DNA of 64,000 nucleotides from Agromyces kandeliae (GTDB lineage: Bacteria > Actinomycetota > Actinomycetes > Actinomycetales > Microbacteriaceae): positions 124,001 through 188,000 of the forward strand of contig NZ_WKJD01000009.1 in NCBI RefSeq assembly GCF_009674665.1, given 5' to 3'. Below the pieces are notes generated by a model, which did no database searches, had not been told where the DNA came from, and was given only the letters and a program-made list of their open reading frames with translations. Position numbers and translations under genes: made by a program. Below are positions 18,016-26,795 of this stretch, in pieces (the stretch's first letter is position 1; every line of letters starts with the position of its first letter).

Positions 18016-20394
18016 TCAGTTCGTGTTCGCGTACAGCCACTCGAGCGGGTCGACCCAGTAGCCGTCGATCCCGCCGATGCGGATCTCGAAGTGCAGGTGC
18101 GGCCCCGTGGACATGCCCGTGTTGCCGGTCGTGCCGAGGACGTCGCCGACCTCGACCGTGTCGCCGACCTCGAAGCGGCGCGAGCCGTACTCCATGTGCG
18201 CGTACACGCTCGTGACGACCTGGCCGTCGATGACGTGGTCGACCATGGTCACGACGCCGAGCGAACCGCCCGAATCCGTCGAGTTGGACACCACGCCGTC
18301 GGCGATGGACTGGATCTGCGCACCCAGGCCGGGGTTGAAGTCCTGGCCGTGGTGGTCGGACGAGCAGCCGTAGCAGTTGCGGTAGCCGAACCGGTCGCCG
18401 ATGTGCACGCCGACCGCGAAGGGCCACTGGATCGTGCCGAGCGGATTGTTCGTGAAGGTCGCCTCGGCGCGGATGCCCGCGGCCTGCGCGTACTCCTCGA
18501 TGGTCTGCGCCTGGTAGTCCTCGCGCCCGACGCCCGCGGCGAGCGCGCCGCCGGAGATGTCGACGCGCTGGCCGTCGAGCGTCGTGCCCGTGGTCTGCGA
18601 GAGCGCCATCGCCTGCACCTCCGCCGGAGTGAGCAGCGAGAGCGAGGGGACGGATGTCGCGACGGCGAGCATCGCGACGAACCCCATGGCGACGACGCTC
18701 GCGAAACGCGTGGTCAGCGCTCGCTTCCGGGATCGGCGCGGGGCCGCCTTCGATGCGAAGGGCCCCTCCTCGGGGCGCCCCTCGGGTCGCTGCGGCGCCC
18801 GCCGGTCGGCGGGGGTCCGTCGGCCGACGGGCGTGCGGTGGGCGGATGCCGCGGGCTTGCCGCCACGGGCCTCGATGCCGGCGTCGATGTCCCGGTCCTC
18901 GCGGTGGCCGAGGCCGAACAGGTCGCTCACGTCGTTCGCGGTGATGACGGCGGGGTCGGATGCCGCGGAGCGGCGCGTGTCGGCGGGGAGCGAGTCGAGC
19001 GGGGACGCCGGTCGGCCGGCGGGGCGATCCACGGCCCGGTCGCCGGAGCGCTCGACGTCGCCGGGACGCCGCGCACGCTGCTGGGCGTCCTCCCGTCCGG
19101 CGAGGCGGGGATCGCGGGGTCCGGCGGGCGCGTGCGGCGCGGAGCGCGGGGCACCGTGACGCTGGGGCGCGCCCGGAGCCTGCTCGGGGCGGACGGCTCT
19201 CGGGCCGACGCGCGGGTCGGCCCGGGGATGACCCGGCGCGCGGTCCTCGGTGCGACCCGGCGACGGCGGGGCCGGCGTGCGCCCGGGGATCGGACCGCGG
19301 GACGGGTCAGCGGCCGCGTTCGGCCGCGCACGATCCGACGGCTCCGTGCCGGCAGGGCCGTTCGAGGCCGGACGCGAGGTCGGAGCCGGGCGAGGGCCCG
19401 GCGCACCCGTCGACCCCTGCTGGGACGATCGCGGCGCGCCCTGGGGCTGCGGCCCGACACGCGGGTCGTCGGAGCGGCGGCCGGCCGGAGCGACGGCCTG
19501 CTGGGGTCCGGGCTGTGCGCGCTCGGGGCGCGGCGCGGGCGCGGTGCGCGGAGCCGGGCCCCGCTGGTCGGCATCGCGGGTGCGGGCGGGGTCGGGGCGA
19601 CGCTGCGGGGTCCACTCGGGTGCCGGCGCGCCCGGTTCGGTGCGCCGCGGCCGGTCGGCAGGCGCCGGCGCCGGCGCCGACCGAGTCGGAGCCGATGGAG
19701 CCGCGGGAGCGGGAGCAGGAGCGGCTGAGGCCCGCGGTGCGGACCCGGGCCGGTCGGCGCGAAGCCCCGAACCCGGGACGTCGATCGGTCCGGCGGCCGC
19801 GCGGCGGCCCGTCCGGGGTGCGGGGTTCGCGGGTGCCGCCGGGGCGGTGGTCGGAGCGGGAGCAGCCCGCCTGGCCGGGCTCGCCGGCGTCGCGGCGGAG
19901 TCGGGTCGGGTGGGGGCCGGTTCCTGCGGGGGCAGGGGGTCGCGGCGCATTCGGCGCGACGCCGTCGGGGCGGCGGGCGGCGTCGACGGACGGGGCGCGC
20001 CCGACTGCCCGTGGGCCGGGCCGGCGTCGGCCGCCGCCTCGCGGCGATCGCGCGGACGCAGCGGCCCCGTGGCATCCGCCCGCCGTCTGGGTTCGCTCGC
20101 AGGACCCGCCACCGATGCCGACGGGCCGTGCGACGGCAGGTACGACTCGAACGAGACGCCTCCGGATACGCCGACGGCCGAGTCGCCGACCCGGCGGTCG
20201 GCCGGCTCGGCCGGTGAGGAGGATGAGGAGCGGTCCCGCAGTTCGCGGCGCGTCGGTGTGCGCTCGGACCGCAAGCGGTCTCTGGTGCCTGGCGCTGAAT
20301 GGTCGGGCACGAGGGGGGACTCGGGCACGTGGGGGACTTTCGCTCGTTCGGGGGCTGACGGGGGGCTCGTCATCTCCGGGCGGGCCGAGATCAC
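18016..20394 (-). CDS. Membrane-anchored M23 peptidase with very long disordered N-terminal region
   Basis: The frame encodes up to 792 residues. Residues 1 to about 550 are of low complexity (Pro, Arg, Ala, Ser, Gly, Thr), with a cluster of basic residues (APRRSRKRALTTR) just before one transmembrane helix at about 560-585. The remainder is extracytoplasmic and ends in an M23 (LytM) domain with HHGQDFNPG (near 678) and GPHLHFEIR (near 764), which supply the zinc ligands of a D,D-endopeptidase; both are intact. It should cut peptidoglycan cross-bridges or act as a LytM factor in cell-wall remodelling. The start is uncertain: the first codon is GTG without a Shine-Dalgarno site, and an ATG 21 nt downstream is an alternative. 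The disordered part has many antisense open frames, a GC artefact. Confidence 0.82.
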   Translation of the reverse strand: MISARPEMTSPPSAPERAKVPHVPESPLVPDHSAPGTRDRLRSERTPTRRELRDRSSSSSPAEPADRRVGDSAVGVSGGVSFESYLPSHGPSASVAGPASEPRRRADATGPLRPRDRREAAADAGPAHGQSGAPRPSTPPAAPTASRRMRRDPLPPQEPAPTRPDSAATPASPARRAAPAPTTAPAAPANPAPRTGRRAAAGPIDVPGSGLRADRPGSAPRASAAPAPAPAAPSAPTRSAPAPAPADRPRRTEPGAPAPEWTPQRRPDPARTRDADQRGPAPRTAPAPRPERAQPGPQQAVAPAGRRSDDPRVGPQPQGAPRSSQQGSTGAPGPRPAPTSRPASNGPAGTEPSDRARPNAAADPSRGPIPGRTPAPPSPGRTEDRAPGHPRADPRVGPRAVRPEQAPGAPQRHGAPRSAPHAPAGPRDPRLAGREDAQQRARRPGDVERSGDRAVDRPAGRPASPLDSLPADTRRSAASDPAVITANDVSDLFGLGHREDRDIDAGIEARGGKPAASAHRTPVGRRTPADRRAPQRPEGRPEEGPFASKAAPRRSRKRALTTRFASVVAMGFVAMLAVATSVPSLSLLTPAEVQAMALSQTTGTTLDGQRVDISGGALAAGVGREDYQAQTIEEYAQAAGIRAEATFTNNPLGTIQWPFAVGVHIGDRFGYRNCYGCSSDHHGQDFNPGLGAQIQSIADGVVSNSTDSGGSLGVVTMVDHVIDGQVVTSVYAHMEYGSRRFEVGDTVEVGDVLGTTGNTGMSTGPHLHFEIRIGGIDGYWVDPLEWLYANTN

Positions 20395-20547
20395 GGATCG
20401 ATAAAGCGTAACCGGTCGATCGCCGGATCGCCATGTCGGGCGGCATGCGGAGAGGGTCGTCCGGATAGGGCCGTGCAGGACCCCGCGCGAGCGCGACCGG
20501 ATGACGCCGGGCCGACGCCGGGCATTCGCGCCCGGGCCCGCGGAACG

Positions 20548-21381
20548 TCAGGCCCCGGCCTGCTCGAGCAGCGCGGTCAGGTCCTCGAACAGGGACGGCG
20601 CCGCCGCGACGAGCATCCGATCGCTCTCGGCCGCCCCTCCGAGCCCGCCGACCCGTCCGCCCGCCTCGCGCACGATGAGCGCGCCCGCCGCATGGTCCCA
20701 CGGGTTCAGGCCGAGCTCGTAGAACGCGTCGAGGCGGCCCGCGGCGACCGCGCCCAGGTCCAGCGCGGCCGACCCGATCCGACGGATGTCGCGGATGCGC
20801 GGCAGCACGTCGACGAGCACCGCCGCCTGGTCGGCGCGCCGGTCCGCTGCGTACCCGAATCCCGTCGCGACAAGCGCCCGCGACAGGTGCACGTCGTCGT
20901 TCACCCGGAGCTCGCGCTCCCCGAGCCCGTCGACGAGCCGGGCCCCGCCGCCGACGCTCGCCTCGAACACCTCACCCGTCACTGGGTTGACGACGACCCC
21001 GGCGAGCCCGTGCCAGTGCGCGGGGTCGGGCGGTCCGTCGACGACCGCGATGCTCACCGACCACGCCGGGATGTCGTAGAGCAGGTTGACCGTGCCGTCG
21101 ATCGGGTCGACCACCCAGTTCAGGCCGCTCGAACCGACGTGCGTGTCGTCCTCCTCGCCGAAGATCCCGTCGTCGGGGCGCGCGTCGAGGATCATCGCAC
21201 GGATGCGCTCCTCGGTGTCGCGATCGACGGCGGTCACGACGTCGGTCGGCGTCGACTTCGTCGCCGCGACGCTGATGCCCTTCCGGCGTTCCTCGAGGGC
21301 CGCGTCGGCGGCCGCGAGGGCGATCCGGCGGGCGATGGCGAGCAGGTCGACGGATGCCGCAGCGGCGGCGTTCTCGGTCAT
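20548..21381 (-). CDS. Inositol monophosphatase family protein
   Basis: This 277-residue protein has the family motifs: GEED (metal-binding) in IFGEEDDTH, WVVDPIDGTVNL (the DPxDGT motif) and NPWDHAAG near the C-terminus. Members dephosphorylate inositol phosphates, related sugar phosphates or histidinol phosphate. It is the last gene after the CUT1-oxidoreductase operon and starts 9 nt after the oxidoreductase stop, which suggests a role with an imported polyol or sugar. The ATG also lies 6 nt behind a TAGCGT box that includes the previous gene's stop codon, so a separate leaderless transcript is possible. Confidence 0.88.
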   Translation of the reverse strand: MTENAAAAASVDLLAIARRIALAAADAALEERRKGISVAATKSTPTDVVTAVDRDTEERIRAMILDARPDDGIFGEEDDTHVGSSGLNWVVDPIDGTVNLLYDIPAWSVSIAVVDGPPDPAHWHGLAGVVVNPVTGEVFEASVGGGARLVDGLGERELRVNDDVHLSRALVATGFGYAADRRADQAAVLVDVLPRIRDIRRIGSAALDLGAVAAGRLDAFYELGLNPWDHAAGALIVREAGGRVGGLGGAAESDRMLVAAAPSLFEDLTALLEQAGA

Positions 21382-21390
21382 GCCCCCACG

Positions 21391-22512
21391 CTACTGCGGG
21401 AGCACCGCCTCGCTCACCCGCAGCGGCACGCCCTCGCGCTCCTCCGACTCGTAGGCCGCCTCGACGACCGCCATGGTGTGCAGCACGTCGTCGACGGAGG
21501 TGGGAAGGGTCGGCACCGACCCCTCTGCGTACCGCTGCACGGCACCCATCGAGCCGATGAAGGCGTCCGGGAACCACGAGCCCTCGAACGGCACGGCGAC
21601 CCAGCCCCGCTCCTTCTCGGCGAGCAGGGCCAGCTCGAGCGCGTCGGGCCCGCCGACGGGGTAGTCGAGCAGGAGGCCCATCTGGGCGCGGATGGCGCCC
21701 TTGGTGCCCTCCCACTTGATGAAGCTCTCCTCGTGGGCCGGCCCGTACGCGTGGTCGTGGTTCGTGCTCACGGTCACCCGGATCGGACGGTCGCGGTAGC
21801 GCATGACGATGAGCGAGCGCGTGTTCGCGACATCCGCCTTCTCCGGATGGCGCGACGTGACCGCGCTCACCGAGTCGGGGTCGCCGAGGAACGAGCGGAT
21901 GAGGTCGACGTAGTGCACCGAGTGCATGTTGATCTCGAGCCGCTCGAGCCCGAACACGTGCGGGAACAGGTGCCACGGCGTGTCCACCGACACGCGGATC
22001 TCGAGGTCGTACAGCTCTCCGATGACGCCCTCGGCGATGAGCCGGCGGGCCGCGGCCACGTACGGCGCGAACCGCAGCTGCGCGTTCACGGCGGCGACGA
22101 GGCCCTTGCTGCGGCAGAGGTCGCGCAGCTCGACCCCCTGCTCGTAGGTCTGGCCGAGCGGCTTCTGGATCAGGACGGGGGCGCCGTCGGGCAGCTGCTC
22201 GAGCGTCTCGAGGTACTGCTCGGGCATGAGCGCGATGTCGTACACGGCGTCGGCCGGAGCCGCGGCGACGGCCTCGGCGACCGTGCCGAACACGTGCTCG
22301 ATGCCGTACTCGTCGGCGAGCGCCCGGGCGCGCGCGACGGTGCGGTTCACGAGCCCCCACACCGGGTAGCCGGCCTTCCGGTACGCGGGAAGGTGCGCGT
22401 CCTTGACGATGCCGCCGGTGCCGATGATGACGATCGGGCGCGGATGCCGCGGCAGCTCGAGCGTGTACGCCTCGGCCGGATGGAACTCGGGCAGGTCGGA
22501 CATCGCGCTCAT
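21391..22512 (-). CDS. Gfo/Idh/MocA family NAD(P)-dependent oxidoreductase
   Basis: This 373-residue protein has an N-terminal Rossmann domain (VIIGTGGIVKDAHLPAY) and the family loop with Lys (VLIQKPLG), followed by the C-terminal alpha/beta substrate domain containing LRFAPYVAAARRL and NMHSVHYVDLI. Members oxidise or reduce a hydroxyl of sugars and inositols. The start shares ATGA with the TGA of the upstream permease, with AAGGG before it, so it is translated with the importer. The substrate is presumably what the CUT1 system imports, unidentified here. Confidence 0.88.
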   Translation of the reverse strand: MSAMSDLPEFHPAEAYTLELPRHPRPIVIIGTGGIVKDAHLPAYRKAGYPVWGLVNRTVARARALADEYGIEHVFGTVAEAVAAAPADAVYDIALMPEQYLETLEQLPDGAPVLIQKPLGQTYEQGVELRDLCRSKGLVAAVNAQLRFAPYVAAARRLIAEGVIGELYDLEIRVSVDTPWHLFPHVFGLERLEINMHSVHYVDLIRSFLGDPDSVSAVTSRHPEKADVANTRSLIVMRYRDRPIRVTVSTNHDHAYGPAHEESFIKWEGTKGAIRAQMGLLLDYPVGGPDALELALLAEKERGWVAVPFEGSWFPDAFIGSMGAVQRYAEGSVPTLPTSVDDVLHTMAVVEAAYESEEREGVPLRVSEAVLPQ

Positions 22513-23447
22513 CCCTTCACCGCTCCGACGGTCTGTCCACGGATCAGGAAGCGCTGCGCACCGAGGAACACCACCAGGAGCGGAATCATGGAGATCACGG
22601 TCGCCAGCGCGAGCTGCGGCATGTAGAGCTTCACGTCGAGGCCCGCCGCGACGGTCGCGTTGAACAGCGGGCTGGCGCCGATGAGCTCCTGGATGCCGAT
22701 CGAGATCGTCTTGTTGTCCTGGTTCGACGTGAGCAGCGCGAGCGGCAGGAAGAAGTTCGTCCAGTTCGCGACGAACGAGAAGAACGCGATGAGCGCCACG
22801 ACCTGCTTGGCGATCGGCAGCGCGACCTGGAAGAAGATCGCGACCTCGCCGAGCCCGTCGATGCGGGCGGCCTCGACGAGTTCGGGCGGCATGGTCGTCA
22901 TGAAGTGGATGTAGCTGAGGTACACGCCGAACGGGAAGAAGCCCATGATGACGGCCACGGGCCACAGCTGGCCGACGGCGCCGATGGCGTTCACCTCGAG
23001 GAACAGCGGGATGACGAGCACGGTGTTCGGCATGACCATCGCGAGCAGCGTGGCGAACAGCCAGAACCGCCGCGAACCGAAGCGCAGGCGCGCGAGGGCG
23101 TAGCCCGCGGGCAGGGCGGCGATGAGCGCGAGCACCCCGCCGACGACGGCGACGATGAGCGAGTTCATGATCCAGCGCAGGAACACTCCGCCGCCGCCCG
23201 GACCGAAGCCCATGAGCTGGCCCCAGCTGTAGACGACGTTCTCCCAGGACATCCCGCCGAGTCCGAGGAAGCCGTCGCCGCCGGCCTCGATCCCCTCCTG
23301 GCTCCGGAAGGCCATGGCGATGAAGCCGAGGATCGGCAGCACGAACAGGCCGGCGACCACGAGCATGACGACGATCCGCGAGACGCGCCCGACGCCCCAG
23401 CGGCGCGAGCCGACGATCTCGTGGGTCTCGTGCGACATGGTGGTCAT
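22509..23447 (-). CDS. CUT1 sugar ABC importer permease (MalG type)
   Basis: This 312-residue permease has six predicted helices. Its EAA loop is LVEAARIDGLGEVAIFFQV and its C-terminus is RGQTVGAVKG, typical of MalG-type partners. The ATG at 23447 overlaps the upstream stop (ATGA) and follows GAGAAGG; a second ATG nine bases on is the only close alternative. A long insertion between helices 1 and 2 (around EAGGDGFLGLGG) may contact the binding protein. It forms a heterodimer with the upstream permease. Confidence 0.88.
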   Translation of the reverse strand: MTTMSHETHEIVGSRRWGVGRVSRIVVMLVVAGLFVLPILGFIAMAFRSQEGIEAGGDGFLGLGGMSWENVVYSWGQLMGFGPGGGGVFLRWIMNSLIVAVVGGVLALIAALPAGYALARLRFGSRRFWLFATLLAMVMPNTVLVIPLFLEVNAIGAVGQLWPVAVIMGFFPFGVYLSYIHFMTTMPPELVEAARIDGLGEVAIFFQVALPIAKQVVALIAFFSFVANWTNFFLPLALLTSNQDNKTISIGIQELIGASPLFNATVAAGLDVKLYMPQLALATVISMIPLLVVFLGAQRFLIRGQTVGAVKG

Positions 23448-24439
23448 CGGGCCTTCTCCTCTGACTCGCCGAAGAGCCCGCTCCGGAAGACGATCACGAT
23501 GCCGATCGCGAGGGTGATGACGAGCAGGATGATCGACATCGCCGCGGCGGCGGGGAAGTTGCGGTTGGTGAAGGCGAATGCGTAGCCGAGCTGGGTCGGC
23601 GCCCATTCGCTGTCGATCGAGCCGGAGGAGATCTGCCGCAGCAGGTACGGCTCGAGGAAGAGCTGGAACCCGTACGCGAGGTTCATCAGTGCGGCGTATC
23701 CGATCCACGGGCGGATCAGGGGCAGCTTCACGCGCCAGGCCAGCTGCCACGCGTTGGCTCCGTCGAGCGCCGCGGCCTCGAAGATCTCGTCGGGGATGCC
23801 GTTCAGGCCGCCGTTCACGATGACGATCCAGGTCCCGAGGCCCTGGAAGAACAGCATCGCGGTCAGGATGAGCGGCAGGTTCTCGGTGGTGACGACCTCC
23901 TTGAGCGTGGTCATCCCGAGGTCCTGCCAGAGGAATGCGATGGGCGACTGCGAGGGGTTCAGCAGGTACACCCAGAGCACGAAGTTCGCGATTCCGGCGA
24001 GGGCGCCGGGGATGTAGTAGACGAAGCGCATGGCGCCCCCGAAGCGCCCGGGGCTCGCGTGGATGAGCAGCGCCATCGCGACGATGCCGAGGATCATGAT
24101 CGGCAGCCAGATGATCATGACCGTGAAGATGTTCACGAAGGTGCCGAAGAACCGGTAGTCGGTGACCACCGTCACGAAGGACTCGATCCCCCCGAATCCG
24201 GTCTGCGGATTCACGAGGGTCGGCGCCTTCTGCAGGCTGATCCAGAAGGCGTACCCGATCGGGATCGCCGCGGCGACGATGAACAACAGCAGGTACGGCG
24301 CCATGAGGATGAAGGCGCCGCGCCGTTCGACGCGGTGCGGCGCCCGGCGCTTCGCCGCCCGGCGCTTCGCGGCGGGTGCGGCCGCGCGCGACCGCTCCGC
24401 CGTTCGAGGCCGCTCGGCCTGGGTGGTCGCTGTCGTCAT
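23444..24439 (-). CDS. CUT1 sugar ABC importer permease (MalF type)
   Basis: This 331-residue protein has a basic Ala/Arg-rich cytoplasmic N-terminus of about 40 residues, then six predicted helices. The ATPase-contact loop is IFEAAALDGANAWQLAWRV. It overlaps the next permease by 4 bases and is separated from the binding-protein gene by a 12-bp hairpin. With no ATPase nearby it is expected to use a shared one encoded elsewhere. Confidence 0.88.
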   Translation of the reverse strand: MTTATTQAERPRTAERSRAAAPAAKRRAAKRRAPHRVERRGAFILMAPYLLLFIVAAAIPIGYAFWISLQKAPTLVNPQTGFGGIESFVTVVTDYRFFGTFVNIFTVMIIWLPIMILGIVAMALLIHASPGRFGGAMRFVYYIPGALAGIANFVLWVYLLNPSQSPIAFLWQDLGMTTLKEVVTTENLPLILTAMLFFQGLGTWIVIVNGGLNGIPDEIFEAAALDGANAWQLAWRVKLPLIRPWIGYAALMNLAYGFQLFLEPYLLRQISSGSIDSEWAPTQLGYAFAFTNRNFPAAAAMSIILLVITLAIGIVIVFRSGLFGESEEKAR

Positions 24440-24476
24440 GTCGTCATCCTCTGTGATGCGGAACGAGTGGGGTGCC

Positions 24477-24504
24477 CCCCGGGGCGTCCTCCGACGCCCC
24501 GGGG
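24477..24504 (-). terminator. Hairpin between binding-protein and permease genes
   Basis: CCCCGGGGCGTC-CTCC-GACGCCCCGGGG is a perfect 12-bp stem with a 4-nt loop, 10 nt after the binding-protein stop. Like the malE-malF hairpin, it probably limits read-through and protects the upstream message. Confidence 0.7.
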
Positions 24505-24514
24505 AGCAGTGTCG

Positions 24515-25834
24515 TCACTGGACGGTATAGCCCACCGACTGGGCCTGGTTGACCAGTTCCTCGCCGAACGCGTCGATCGCGTCGGGCACGGTGCCGCCGG
24601 AGATGAGCGTGGGGCTCACCTTCTCGGTCCACACCGACCCGGTGTCGTAGAGCATGTACGCGTAGGGCTGCACGGCGCCCGCGGCATCCTTGAACGCCTG
24701 CTGCACCGAGGGGATGTCGGCGAAGTAGGCGTCCGCCTCGATCTTGGCGAGCCAGGCGTCCTGCACGGGGCCGTAGCCGGGCAGGCCGGTCGAGAGGTCG
24801 ACCTGCCAGCGCGGGTCGGTGGCGACGAACGTGGCGAAGGTGAGCGTGTTCTCGAGCTGCTTGCCCGTGATGTGGGACGAGACGCCCCACAGGCCGCCGC
24901 CCTCGTTGCCGGTCGACGGCGACGACTCGCCCTCCCAGGCCAGCGGCGCGACGGCGCTCATCTCGCCTGCCGGGATCTTCCACGTGTCGCGGAAGAGGTA
25001 GTTGCCCCACCAGACGGCACCCGGGCTCATCACGAGGTTGACGCCGGCCTCGGCGGCATCGCCGTCGAAGATGCCCTGGGTCGAGAGCGCTCCGCCGTCG
25101 TACATCTCGGTCAGCAGCTCGGTGGCACGCTCGCAGTTCGGGTCGGAGAGGTCGATGTGCGCTTCCGTCTCCGACACGCGGTCGTTGGTCGGGCAGTTCG
25201 CGCCCTGGAGGTAGCGGTTGATCGCATAGGCGTCGCCGAGGAACCCGCTGATCTTGCCGGGGTGCTCCTCGGCGATGGTGACGGCGAGTTCGCCGTACTC
25301 CTCCCACGTGGTGGGCAGCGTGTAGCCGTTCTCATCGAAGAACGCCTTGTTGTACCAGAACACGTCCGGGGCGGCGTCGTTGCGCAGGCATCGGATCTGG
25401 CCGTCGATGTCGCAGAACGAGAGGACGGCCGGGTCGTACCCCTCGATGACGTCCGGCAGCAGGTCCGTCAGGTCGGCGGCGTAGTTGCTCGAGGAGCTGG
25501 TCGCCCATGCGATGTCGTCGTTCGACGGGAAGAAGATGGCATCGGGCCAGCCGGAGCCGGCCGAGTCGAAGTTGGCGAAGGACTGCTTGACCGTCTTGCC
25601 TCCGACGGTGCCGTCGATCTGGACGACGTCGATCTCGATGTCGGGGTAGGCCTCCTGGAAGGCCTCGGCCGCGGGCACGCGGGGCGGGTCGACCCAGACG
25701 GTGATCTTGCCACCGGAGTCGGTCTGGGTCGACGACTCGGCGGCATCGCCGGCGGCGCACCCGGACAGGACGAGCGCAGCCGCGGCGATCGCCGCAACCC
25801 CCGCGCTCGCCGAGAGGAACCTCGTGGTCTTCAT
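24515..25834 (-). CDS. Sugar-binding lipoprotein of CUT1 importer
   Basis: This 439-residue protein has a lipoprotein signal (KTTRFLSASAG, hydrophobic core, LSGC) and a mature region opening GGKITVWVDPPRVPAAEAF, the usual start of family-1 solute-binding proteins. It would bind an oligosaccharide or sugar derivative outside the cell. AAGGAG lies 5 nt before the ATG at 25834, which decides against the GTG two codons upstream. It heads an operon with two permeases, an oxidoreductase and a phosphatase. Two operator-like boxes lie about 90-130 bp upstream. Confidence 0.9.
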   Translation of the reverse strand: MKTTRFLSASAGVAAIAAAALVLSGCAAGDAAESSTQTDSGGKITVWVDPPRVPAAEAFQEAYPDIEIDVVQIDGTVGGKTVKQSFANFDSAGSGWPDAIFFPSNDDIAWATSSSSNYAADLTDLLPDVIEGYDPAVLSFCDIDGQIRCLRNDAAPDVFWYNKAFFDENGYTLPTTWEEYGELAVTIAEEHPGKISGFLGDAYAINRYLQGANCPTNDRVSETEAHIDLSDPNCERATELLTEMYDGGALSTQGIFDGDAAEAGVNLVMSPGAVWWGNYLFRDTWKIPAGEMSAVAPLAWEGESSPSTGNEGGGLWGVSSHITGKQLENTLTFATFVATDPRWQVDLSTGLPGYGPVQDAWLAKIEADAYFADIPSVQQAFKDAAGAVQPYAYMLYDTGSVWTEKVSPTLISGGTVPDAIDAFGEELVNQAQSVGYTVQ

Positions 25835-25922
25835 TGACACTCCTTGGATGAGGTGGCGCGGACATCACGCCGTCGTGGTTGTCGTGGTCGGTCGGTGCTT
25901 GCGGGCCACCGGCCTGGGGTGC

Positions 25923-25934
25923 TCAAACGTTATA
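25923..25934. promoter_or_regulatory. Operator-like box 1 upstream of the CUT1 operon
   Basis: TCAAACGTTATA carries one good half of the palindrome TCAAACGTTTGA. Its centre is exactly 30 bp from box 2, about three helical turns, so two repressor dimers could bind cooperatively. Confidence 0.5.
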
Positions 25935-25952
25935 CCAGTCGTCACCTCGAAA

Positions 25953-25964
25953 GCAAACGTTTGA
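25953..25964. promoter_or_regulatory. Operator-like box 2 upstream of the CUT1 operon
   Basis: GCAAACGTTTGA contains the 10-bp palindrome CAAACGTTTG with a central CG. The same core recurs at 27999 and, with changes, at 34259 and 34276. Confidence 0.6.
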
Positions 25965-26126
25965 GCAACTTCAGTGCCGAGTCTGGGGTCCCGGCGCGGT
26001 CGATGGTACTAGAGATCAGATGAATATGGGAGAGAGAATCCGAGAACGCTCCGAAACCCGGCGAATTGTCCGAAGAGATTGGATAAATCGGATCGGAACG
26101 GCCCCTGCGGTGAAGCATCGCCGCAC

Positions 26127-26795
26127 TCAGAGCACGCGGTGCCGCTCCCAGACCGCCCGGAGCGACTCCCCGGCGAGGAGCTCCGCGAGCACCGTCGACT
26201 CGCGCGCCGCACGCTCGCGGGCCAGGGCGAGAACGGATGCCTCGTGCTCGCGCGGCACGACCACCACGCCGTCGTCGTCCGCCATGAGCAGGTCGCCGGG
26301 CGCGATGCGGACGCCGCCGAGCACGACGGCGACGTCGTGGGCGATCACGCGCATGCGCGCGCGGTAGTCGATCGGTCGACGGGAGGCGGAGAACGCCGGG
26401 AACCCGAGCGCGGCGATCCGGTCGGTGTCGCGCAGGTTCCCGTCCGTGACGACGCCCGACGCGCCGGATCCCAGCGCCGCGGCGCTGAACAGCTCGCCCC
26501 AGAACGCGGAATCGTTGCTGCGATCGGTCGCGACCACGACGAACTGCCCCGGGCCGATTCCGTCGATGAACTCGATGGCATCCCGGTACGGGTCGTCGGG
26601 GTCGTCCTCCAGCGCCGGTGCGAAGCGAACGGTGCGGGCCCGTCCGATGGCACGCGAGCCGGGCACGATCGGCGCGAGTCGATGCCGGAGCACCTGGTGA
26701 CGGAGGCCGGCCGCGTCGCACGAGTCGCTGAGGATCGCCGTCGAGAGTCGATCGTCGCCGGGCAGCGGCGTGAAGCCGAGGTCAGCGGATGACAT
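26127..26795 (-). CDS. RraA-like / 4-hydroxy-4-methyl-2-oxoglutarate aldolase family protein
   Basis: This 222-residue protein has the RraA fold signature: LSTAILSDSCDAAG near the start, GSGASGVVTDGNLRDTDRI in the middle (the GxxxDGxxRD site binding oxaloacetate-like ligands and metal) and PGDLLMADDDGVVVVP. In sugar-acid clusters such proteins often act as aldolases or decarboxylases on 2-oxo acids, which fits its position after a dehydratase gene. The ATG at 26795 follows GGAGGTGGAC, better placed than the GTG two codons earlier, and overlaps the enolase gene by 14 bases. The stretch from 25965 to 26126 beyond its end is AT-richer and has no gene I can support. Confidence 0.82.
   Translation of the reverse strand: MSSADLGFTPLPGDDRLSTAILSDSCDAAGLRHQVLRHRLAPIVPGSRAIGRARTVRFAPALEDDPDDPYRDAIEFIDGIGPGQFVVVATDRSNDSAFWGELFSAAALGSGASGVVTDGNLRDTDRIAALGFPAFSASRRPIDYRARMRVIAHDVAVVLGGVRIAPGDLLMADDDGVVVVPREHEASVLALARERAARESTVLAELLAGESLRAVWERHRVL

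Noticed and set aside
17632-20411. Several long plus-strand frames opposite the M23 gene.
   Set aside because: They mirror the low-complexity Pro/Arg/Ala coding; no family motif or ribosome binding site was found.
25965-26126. A small gene in the AT-richer stretch between the CUT1 operator and the RraA-like gene.
   Set aside because: No frame with a start signal and recognisable composition; frames there are continuations of shadow ORFs.
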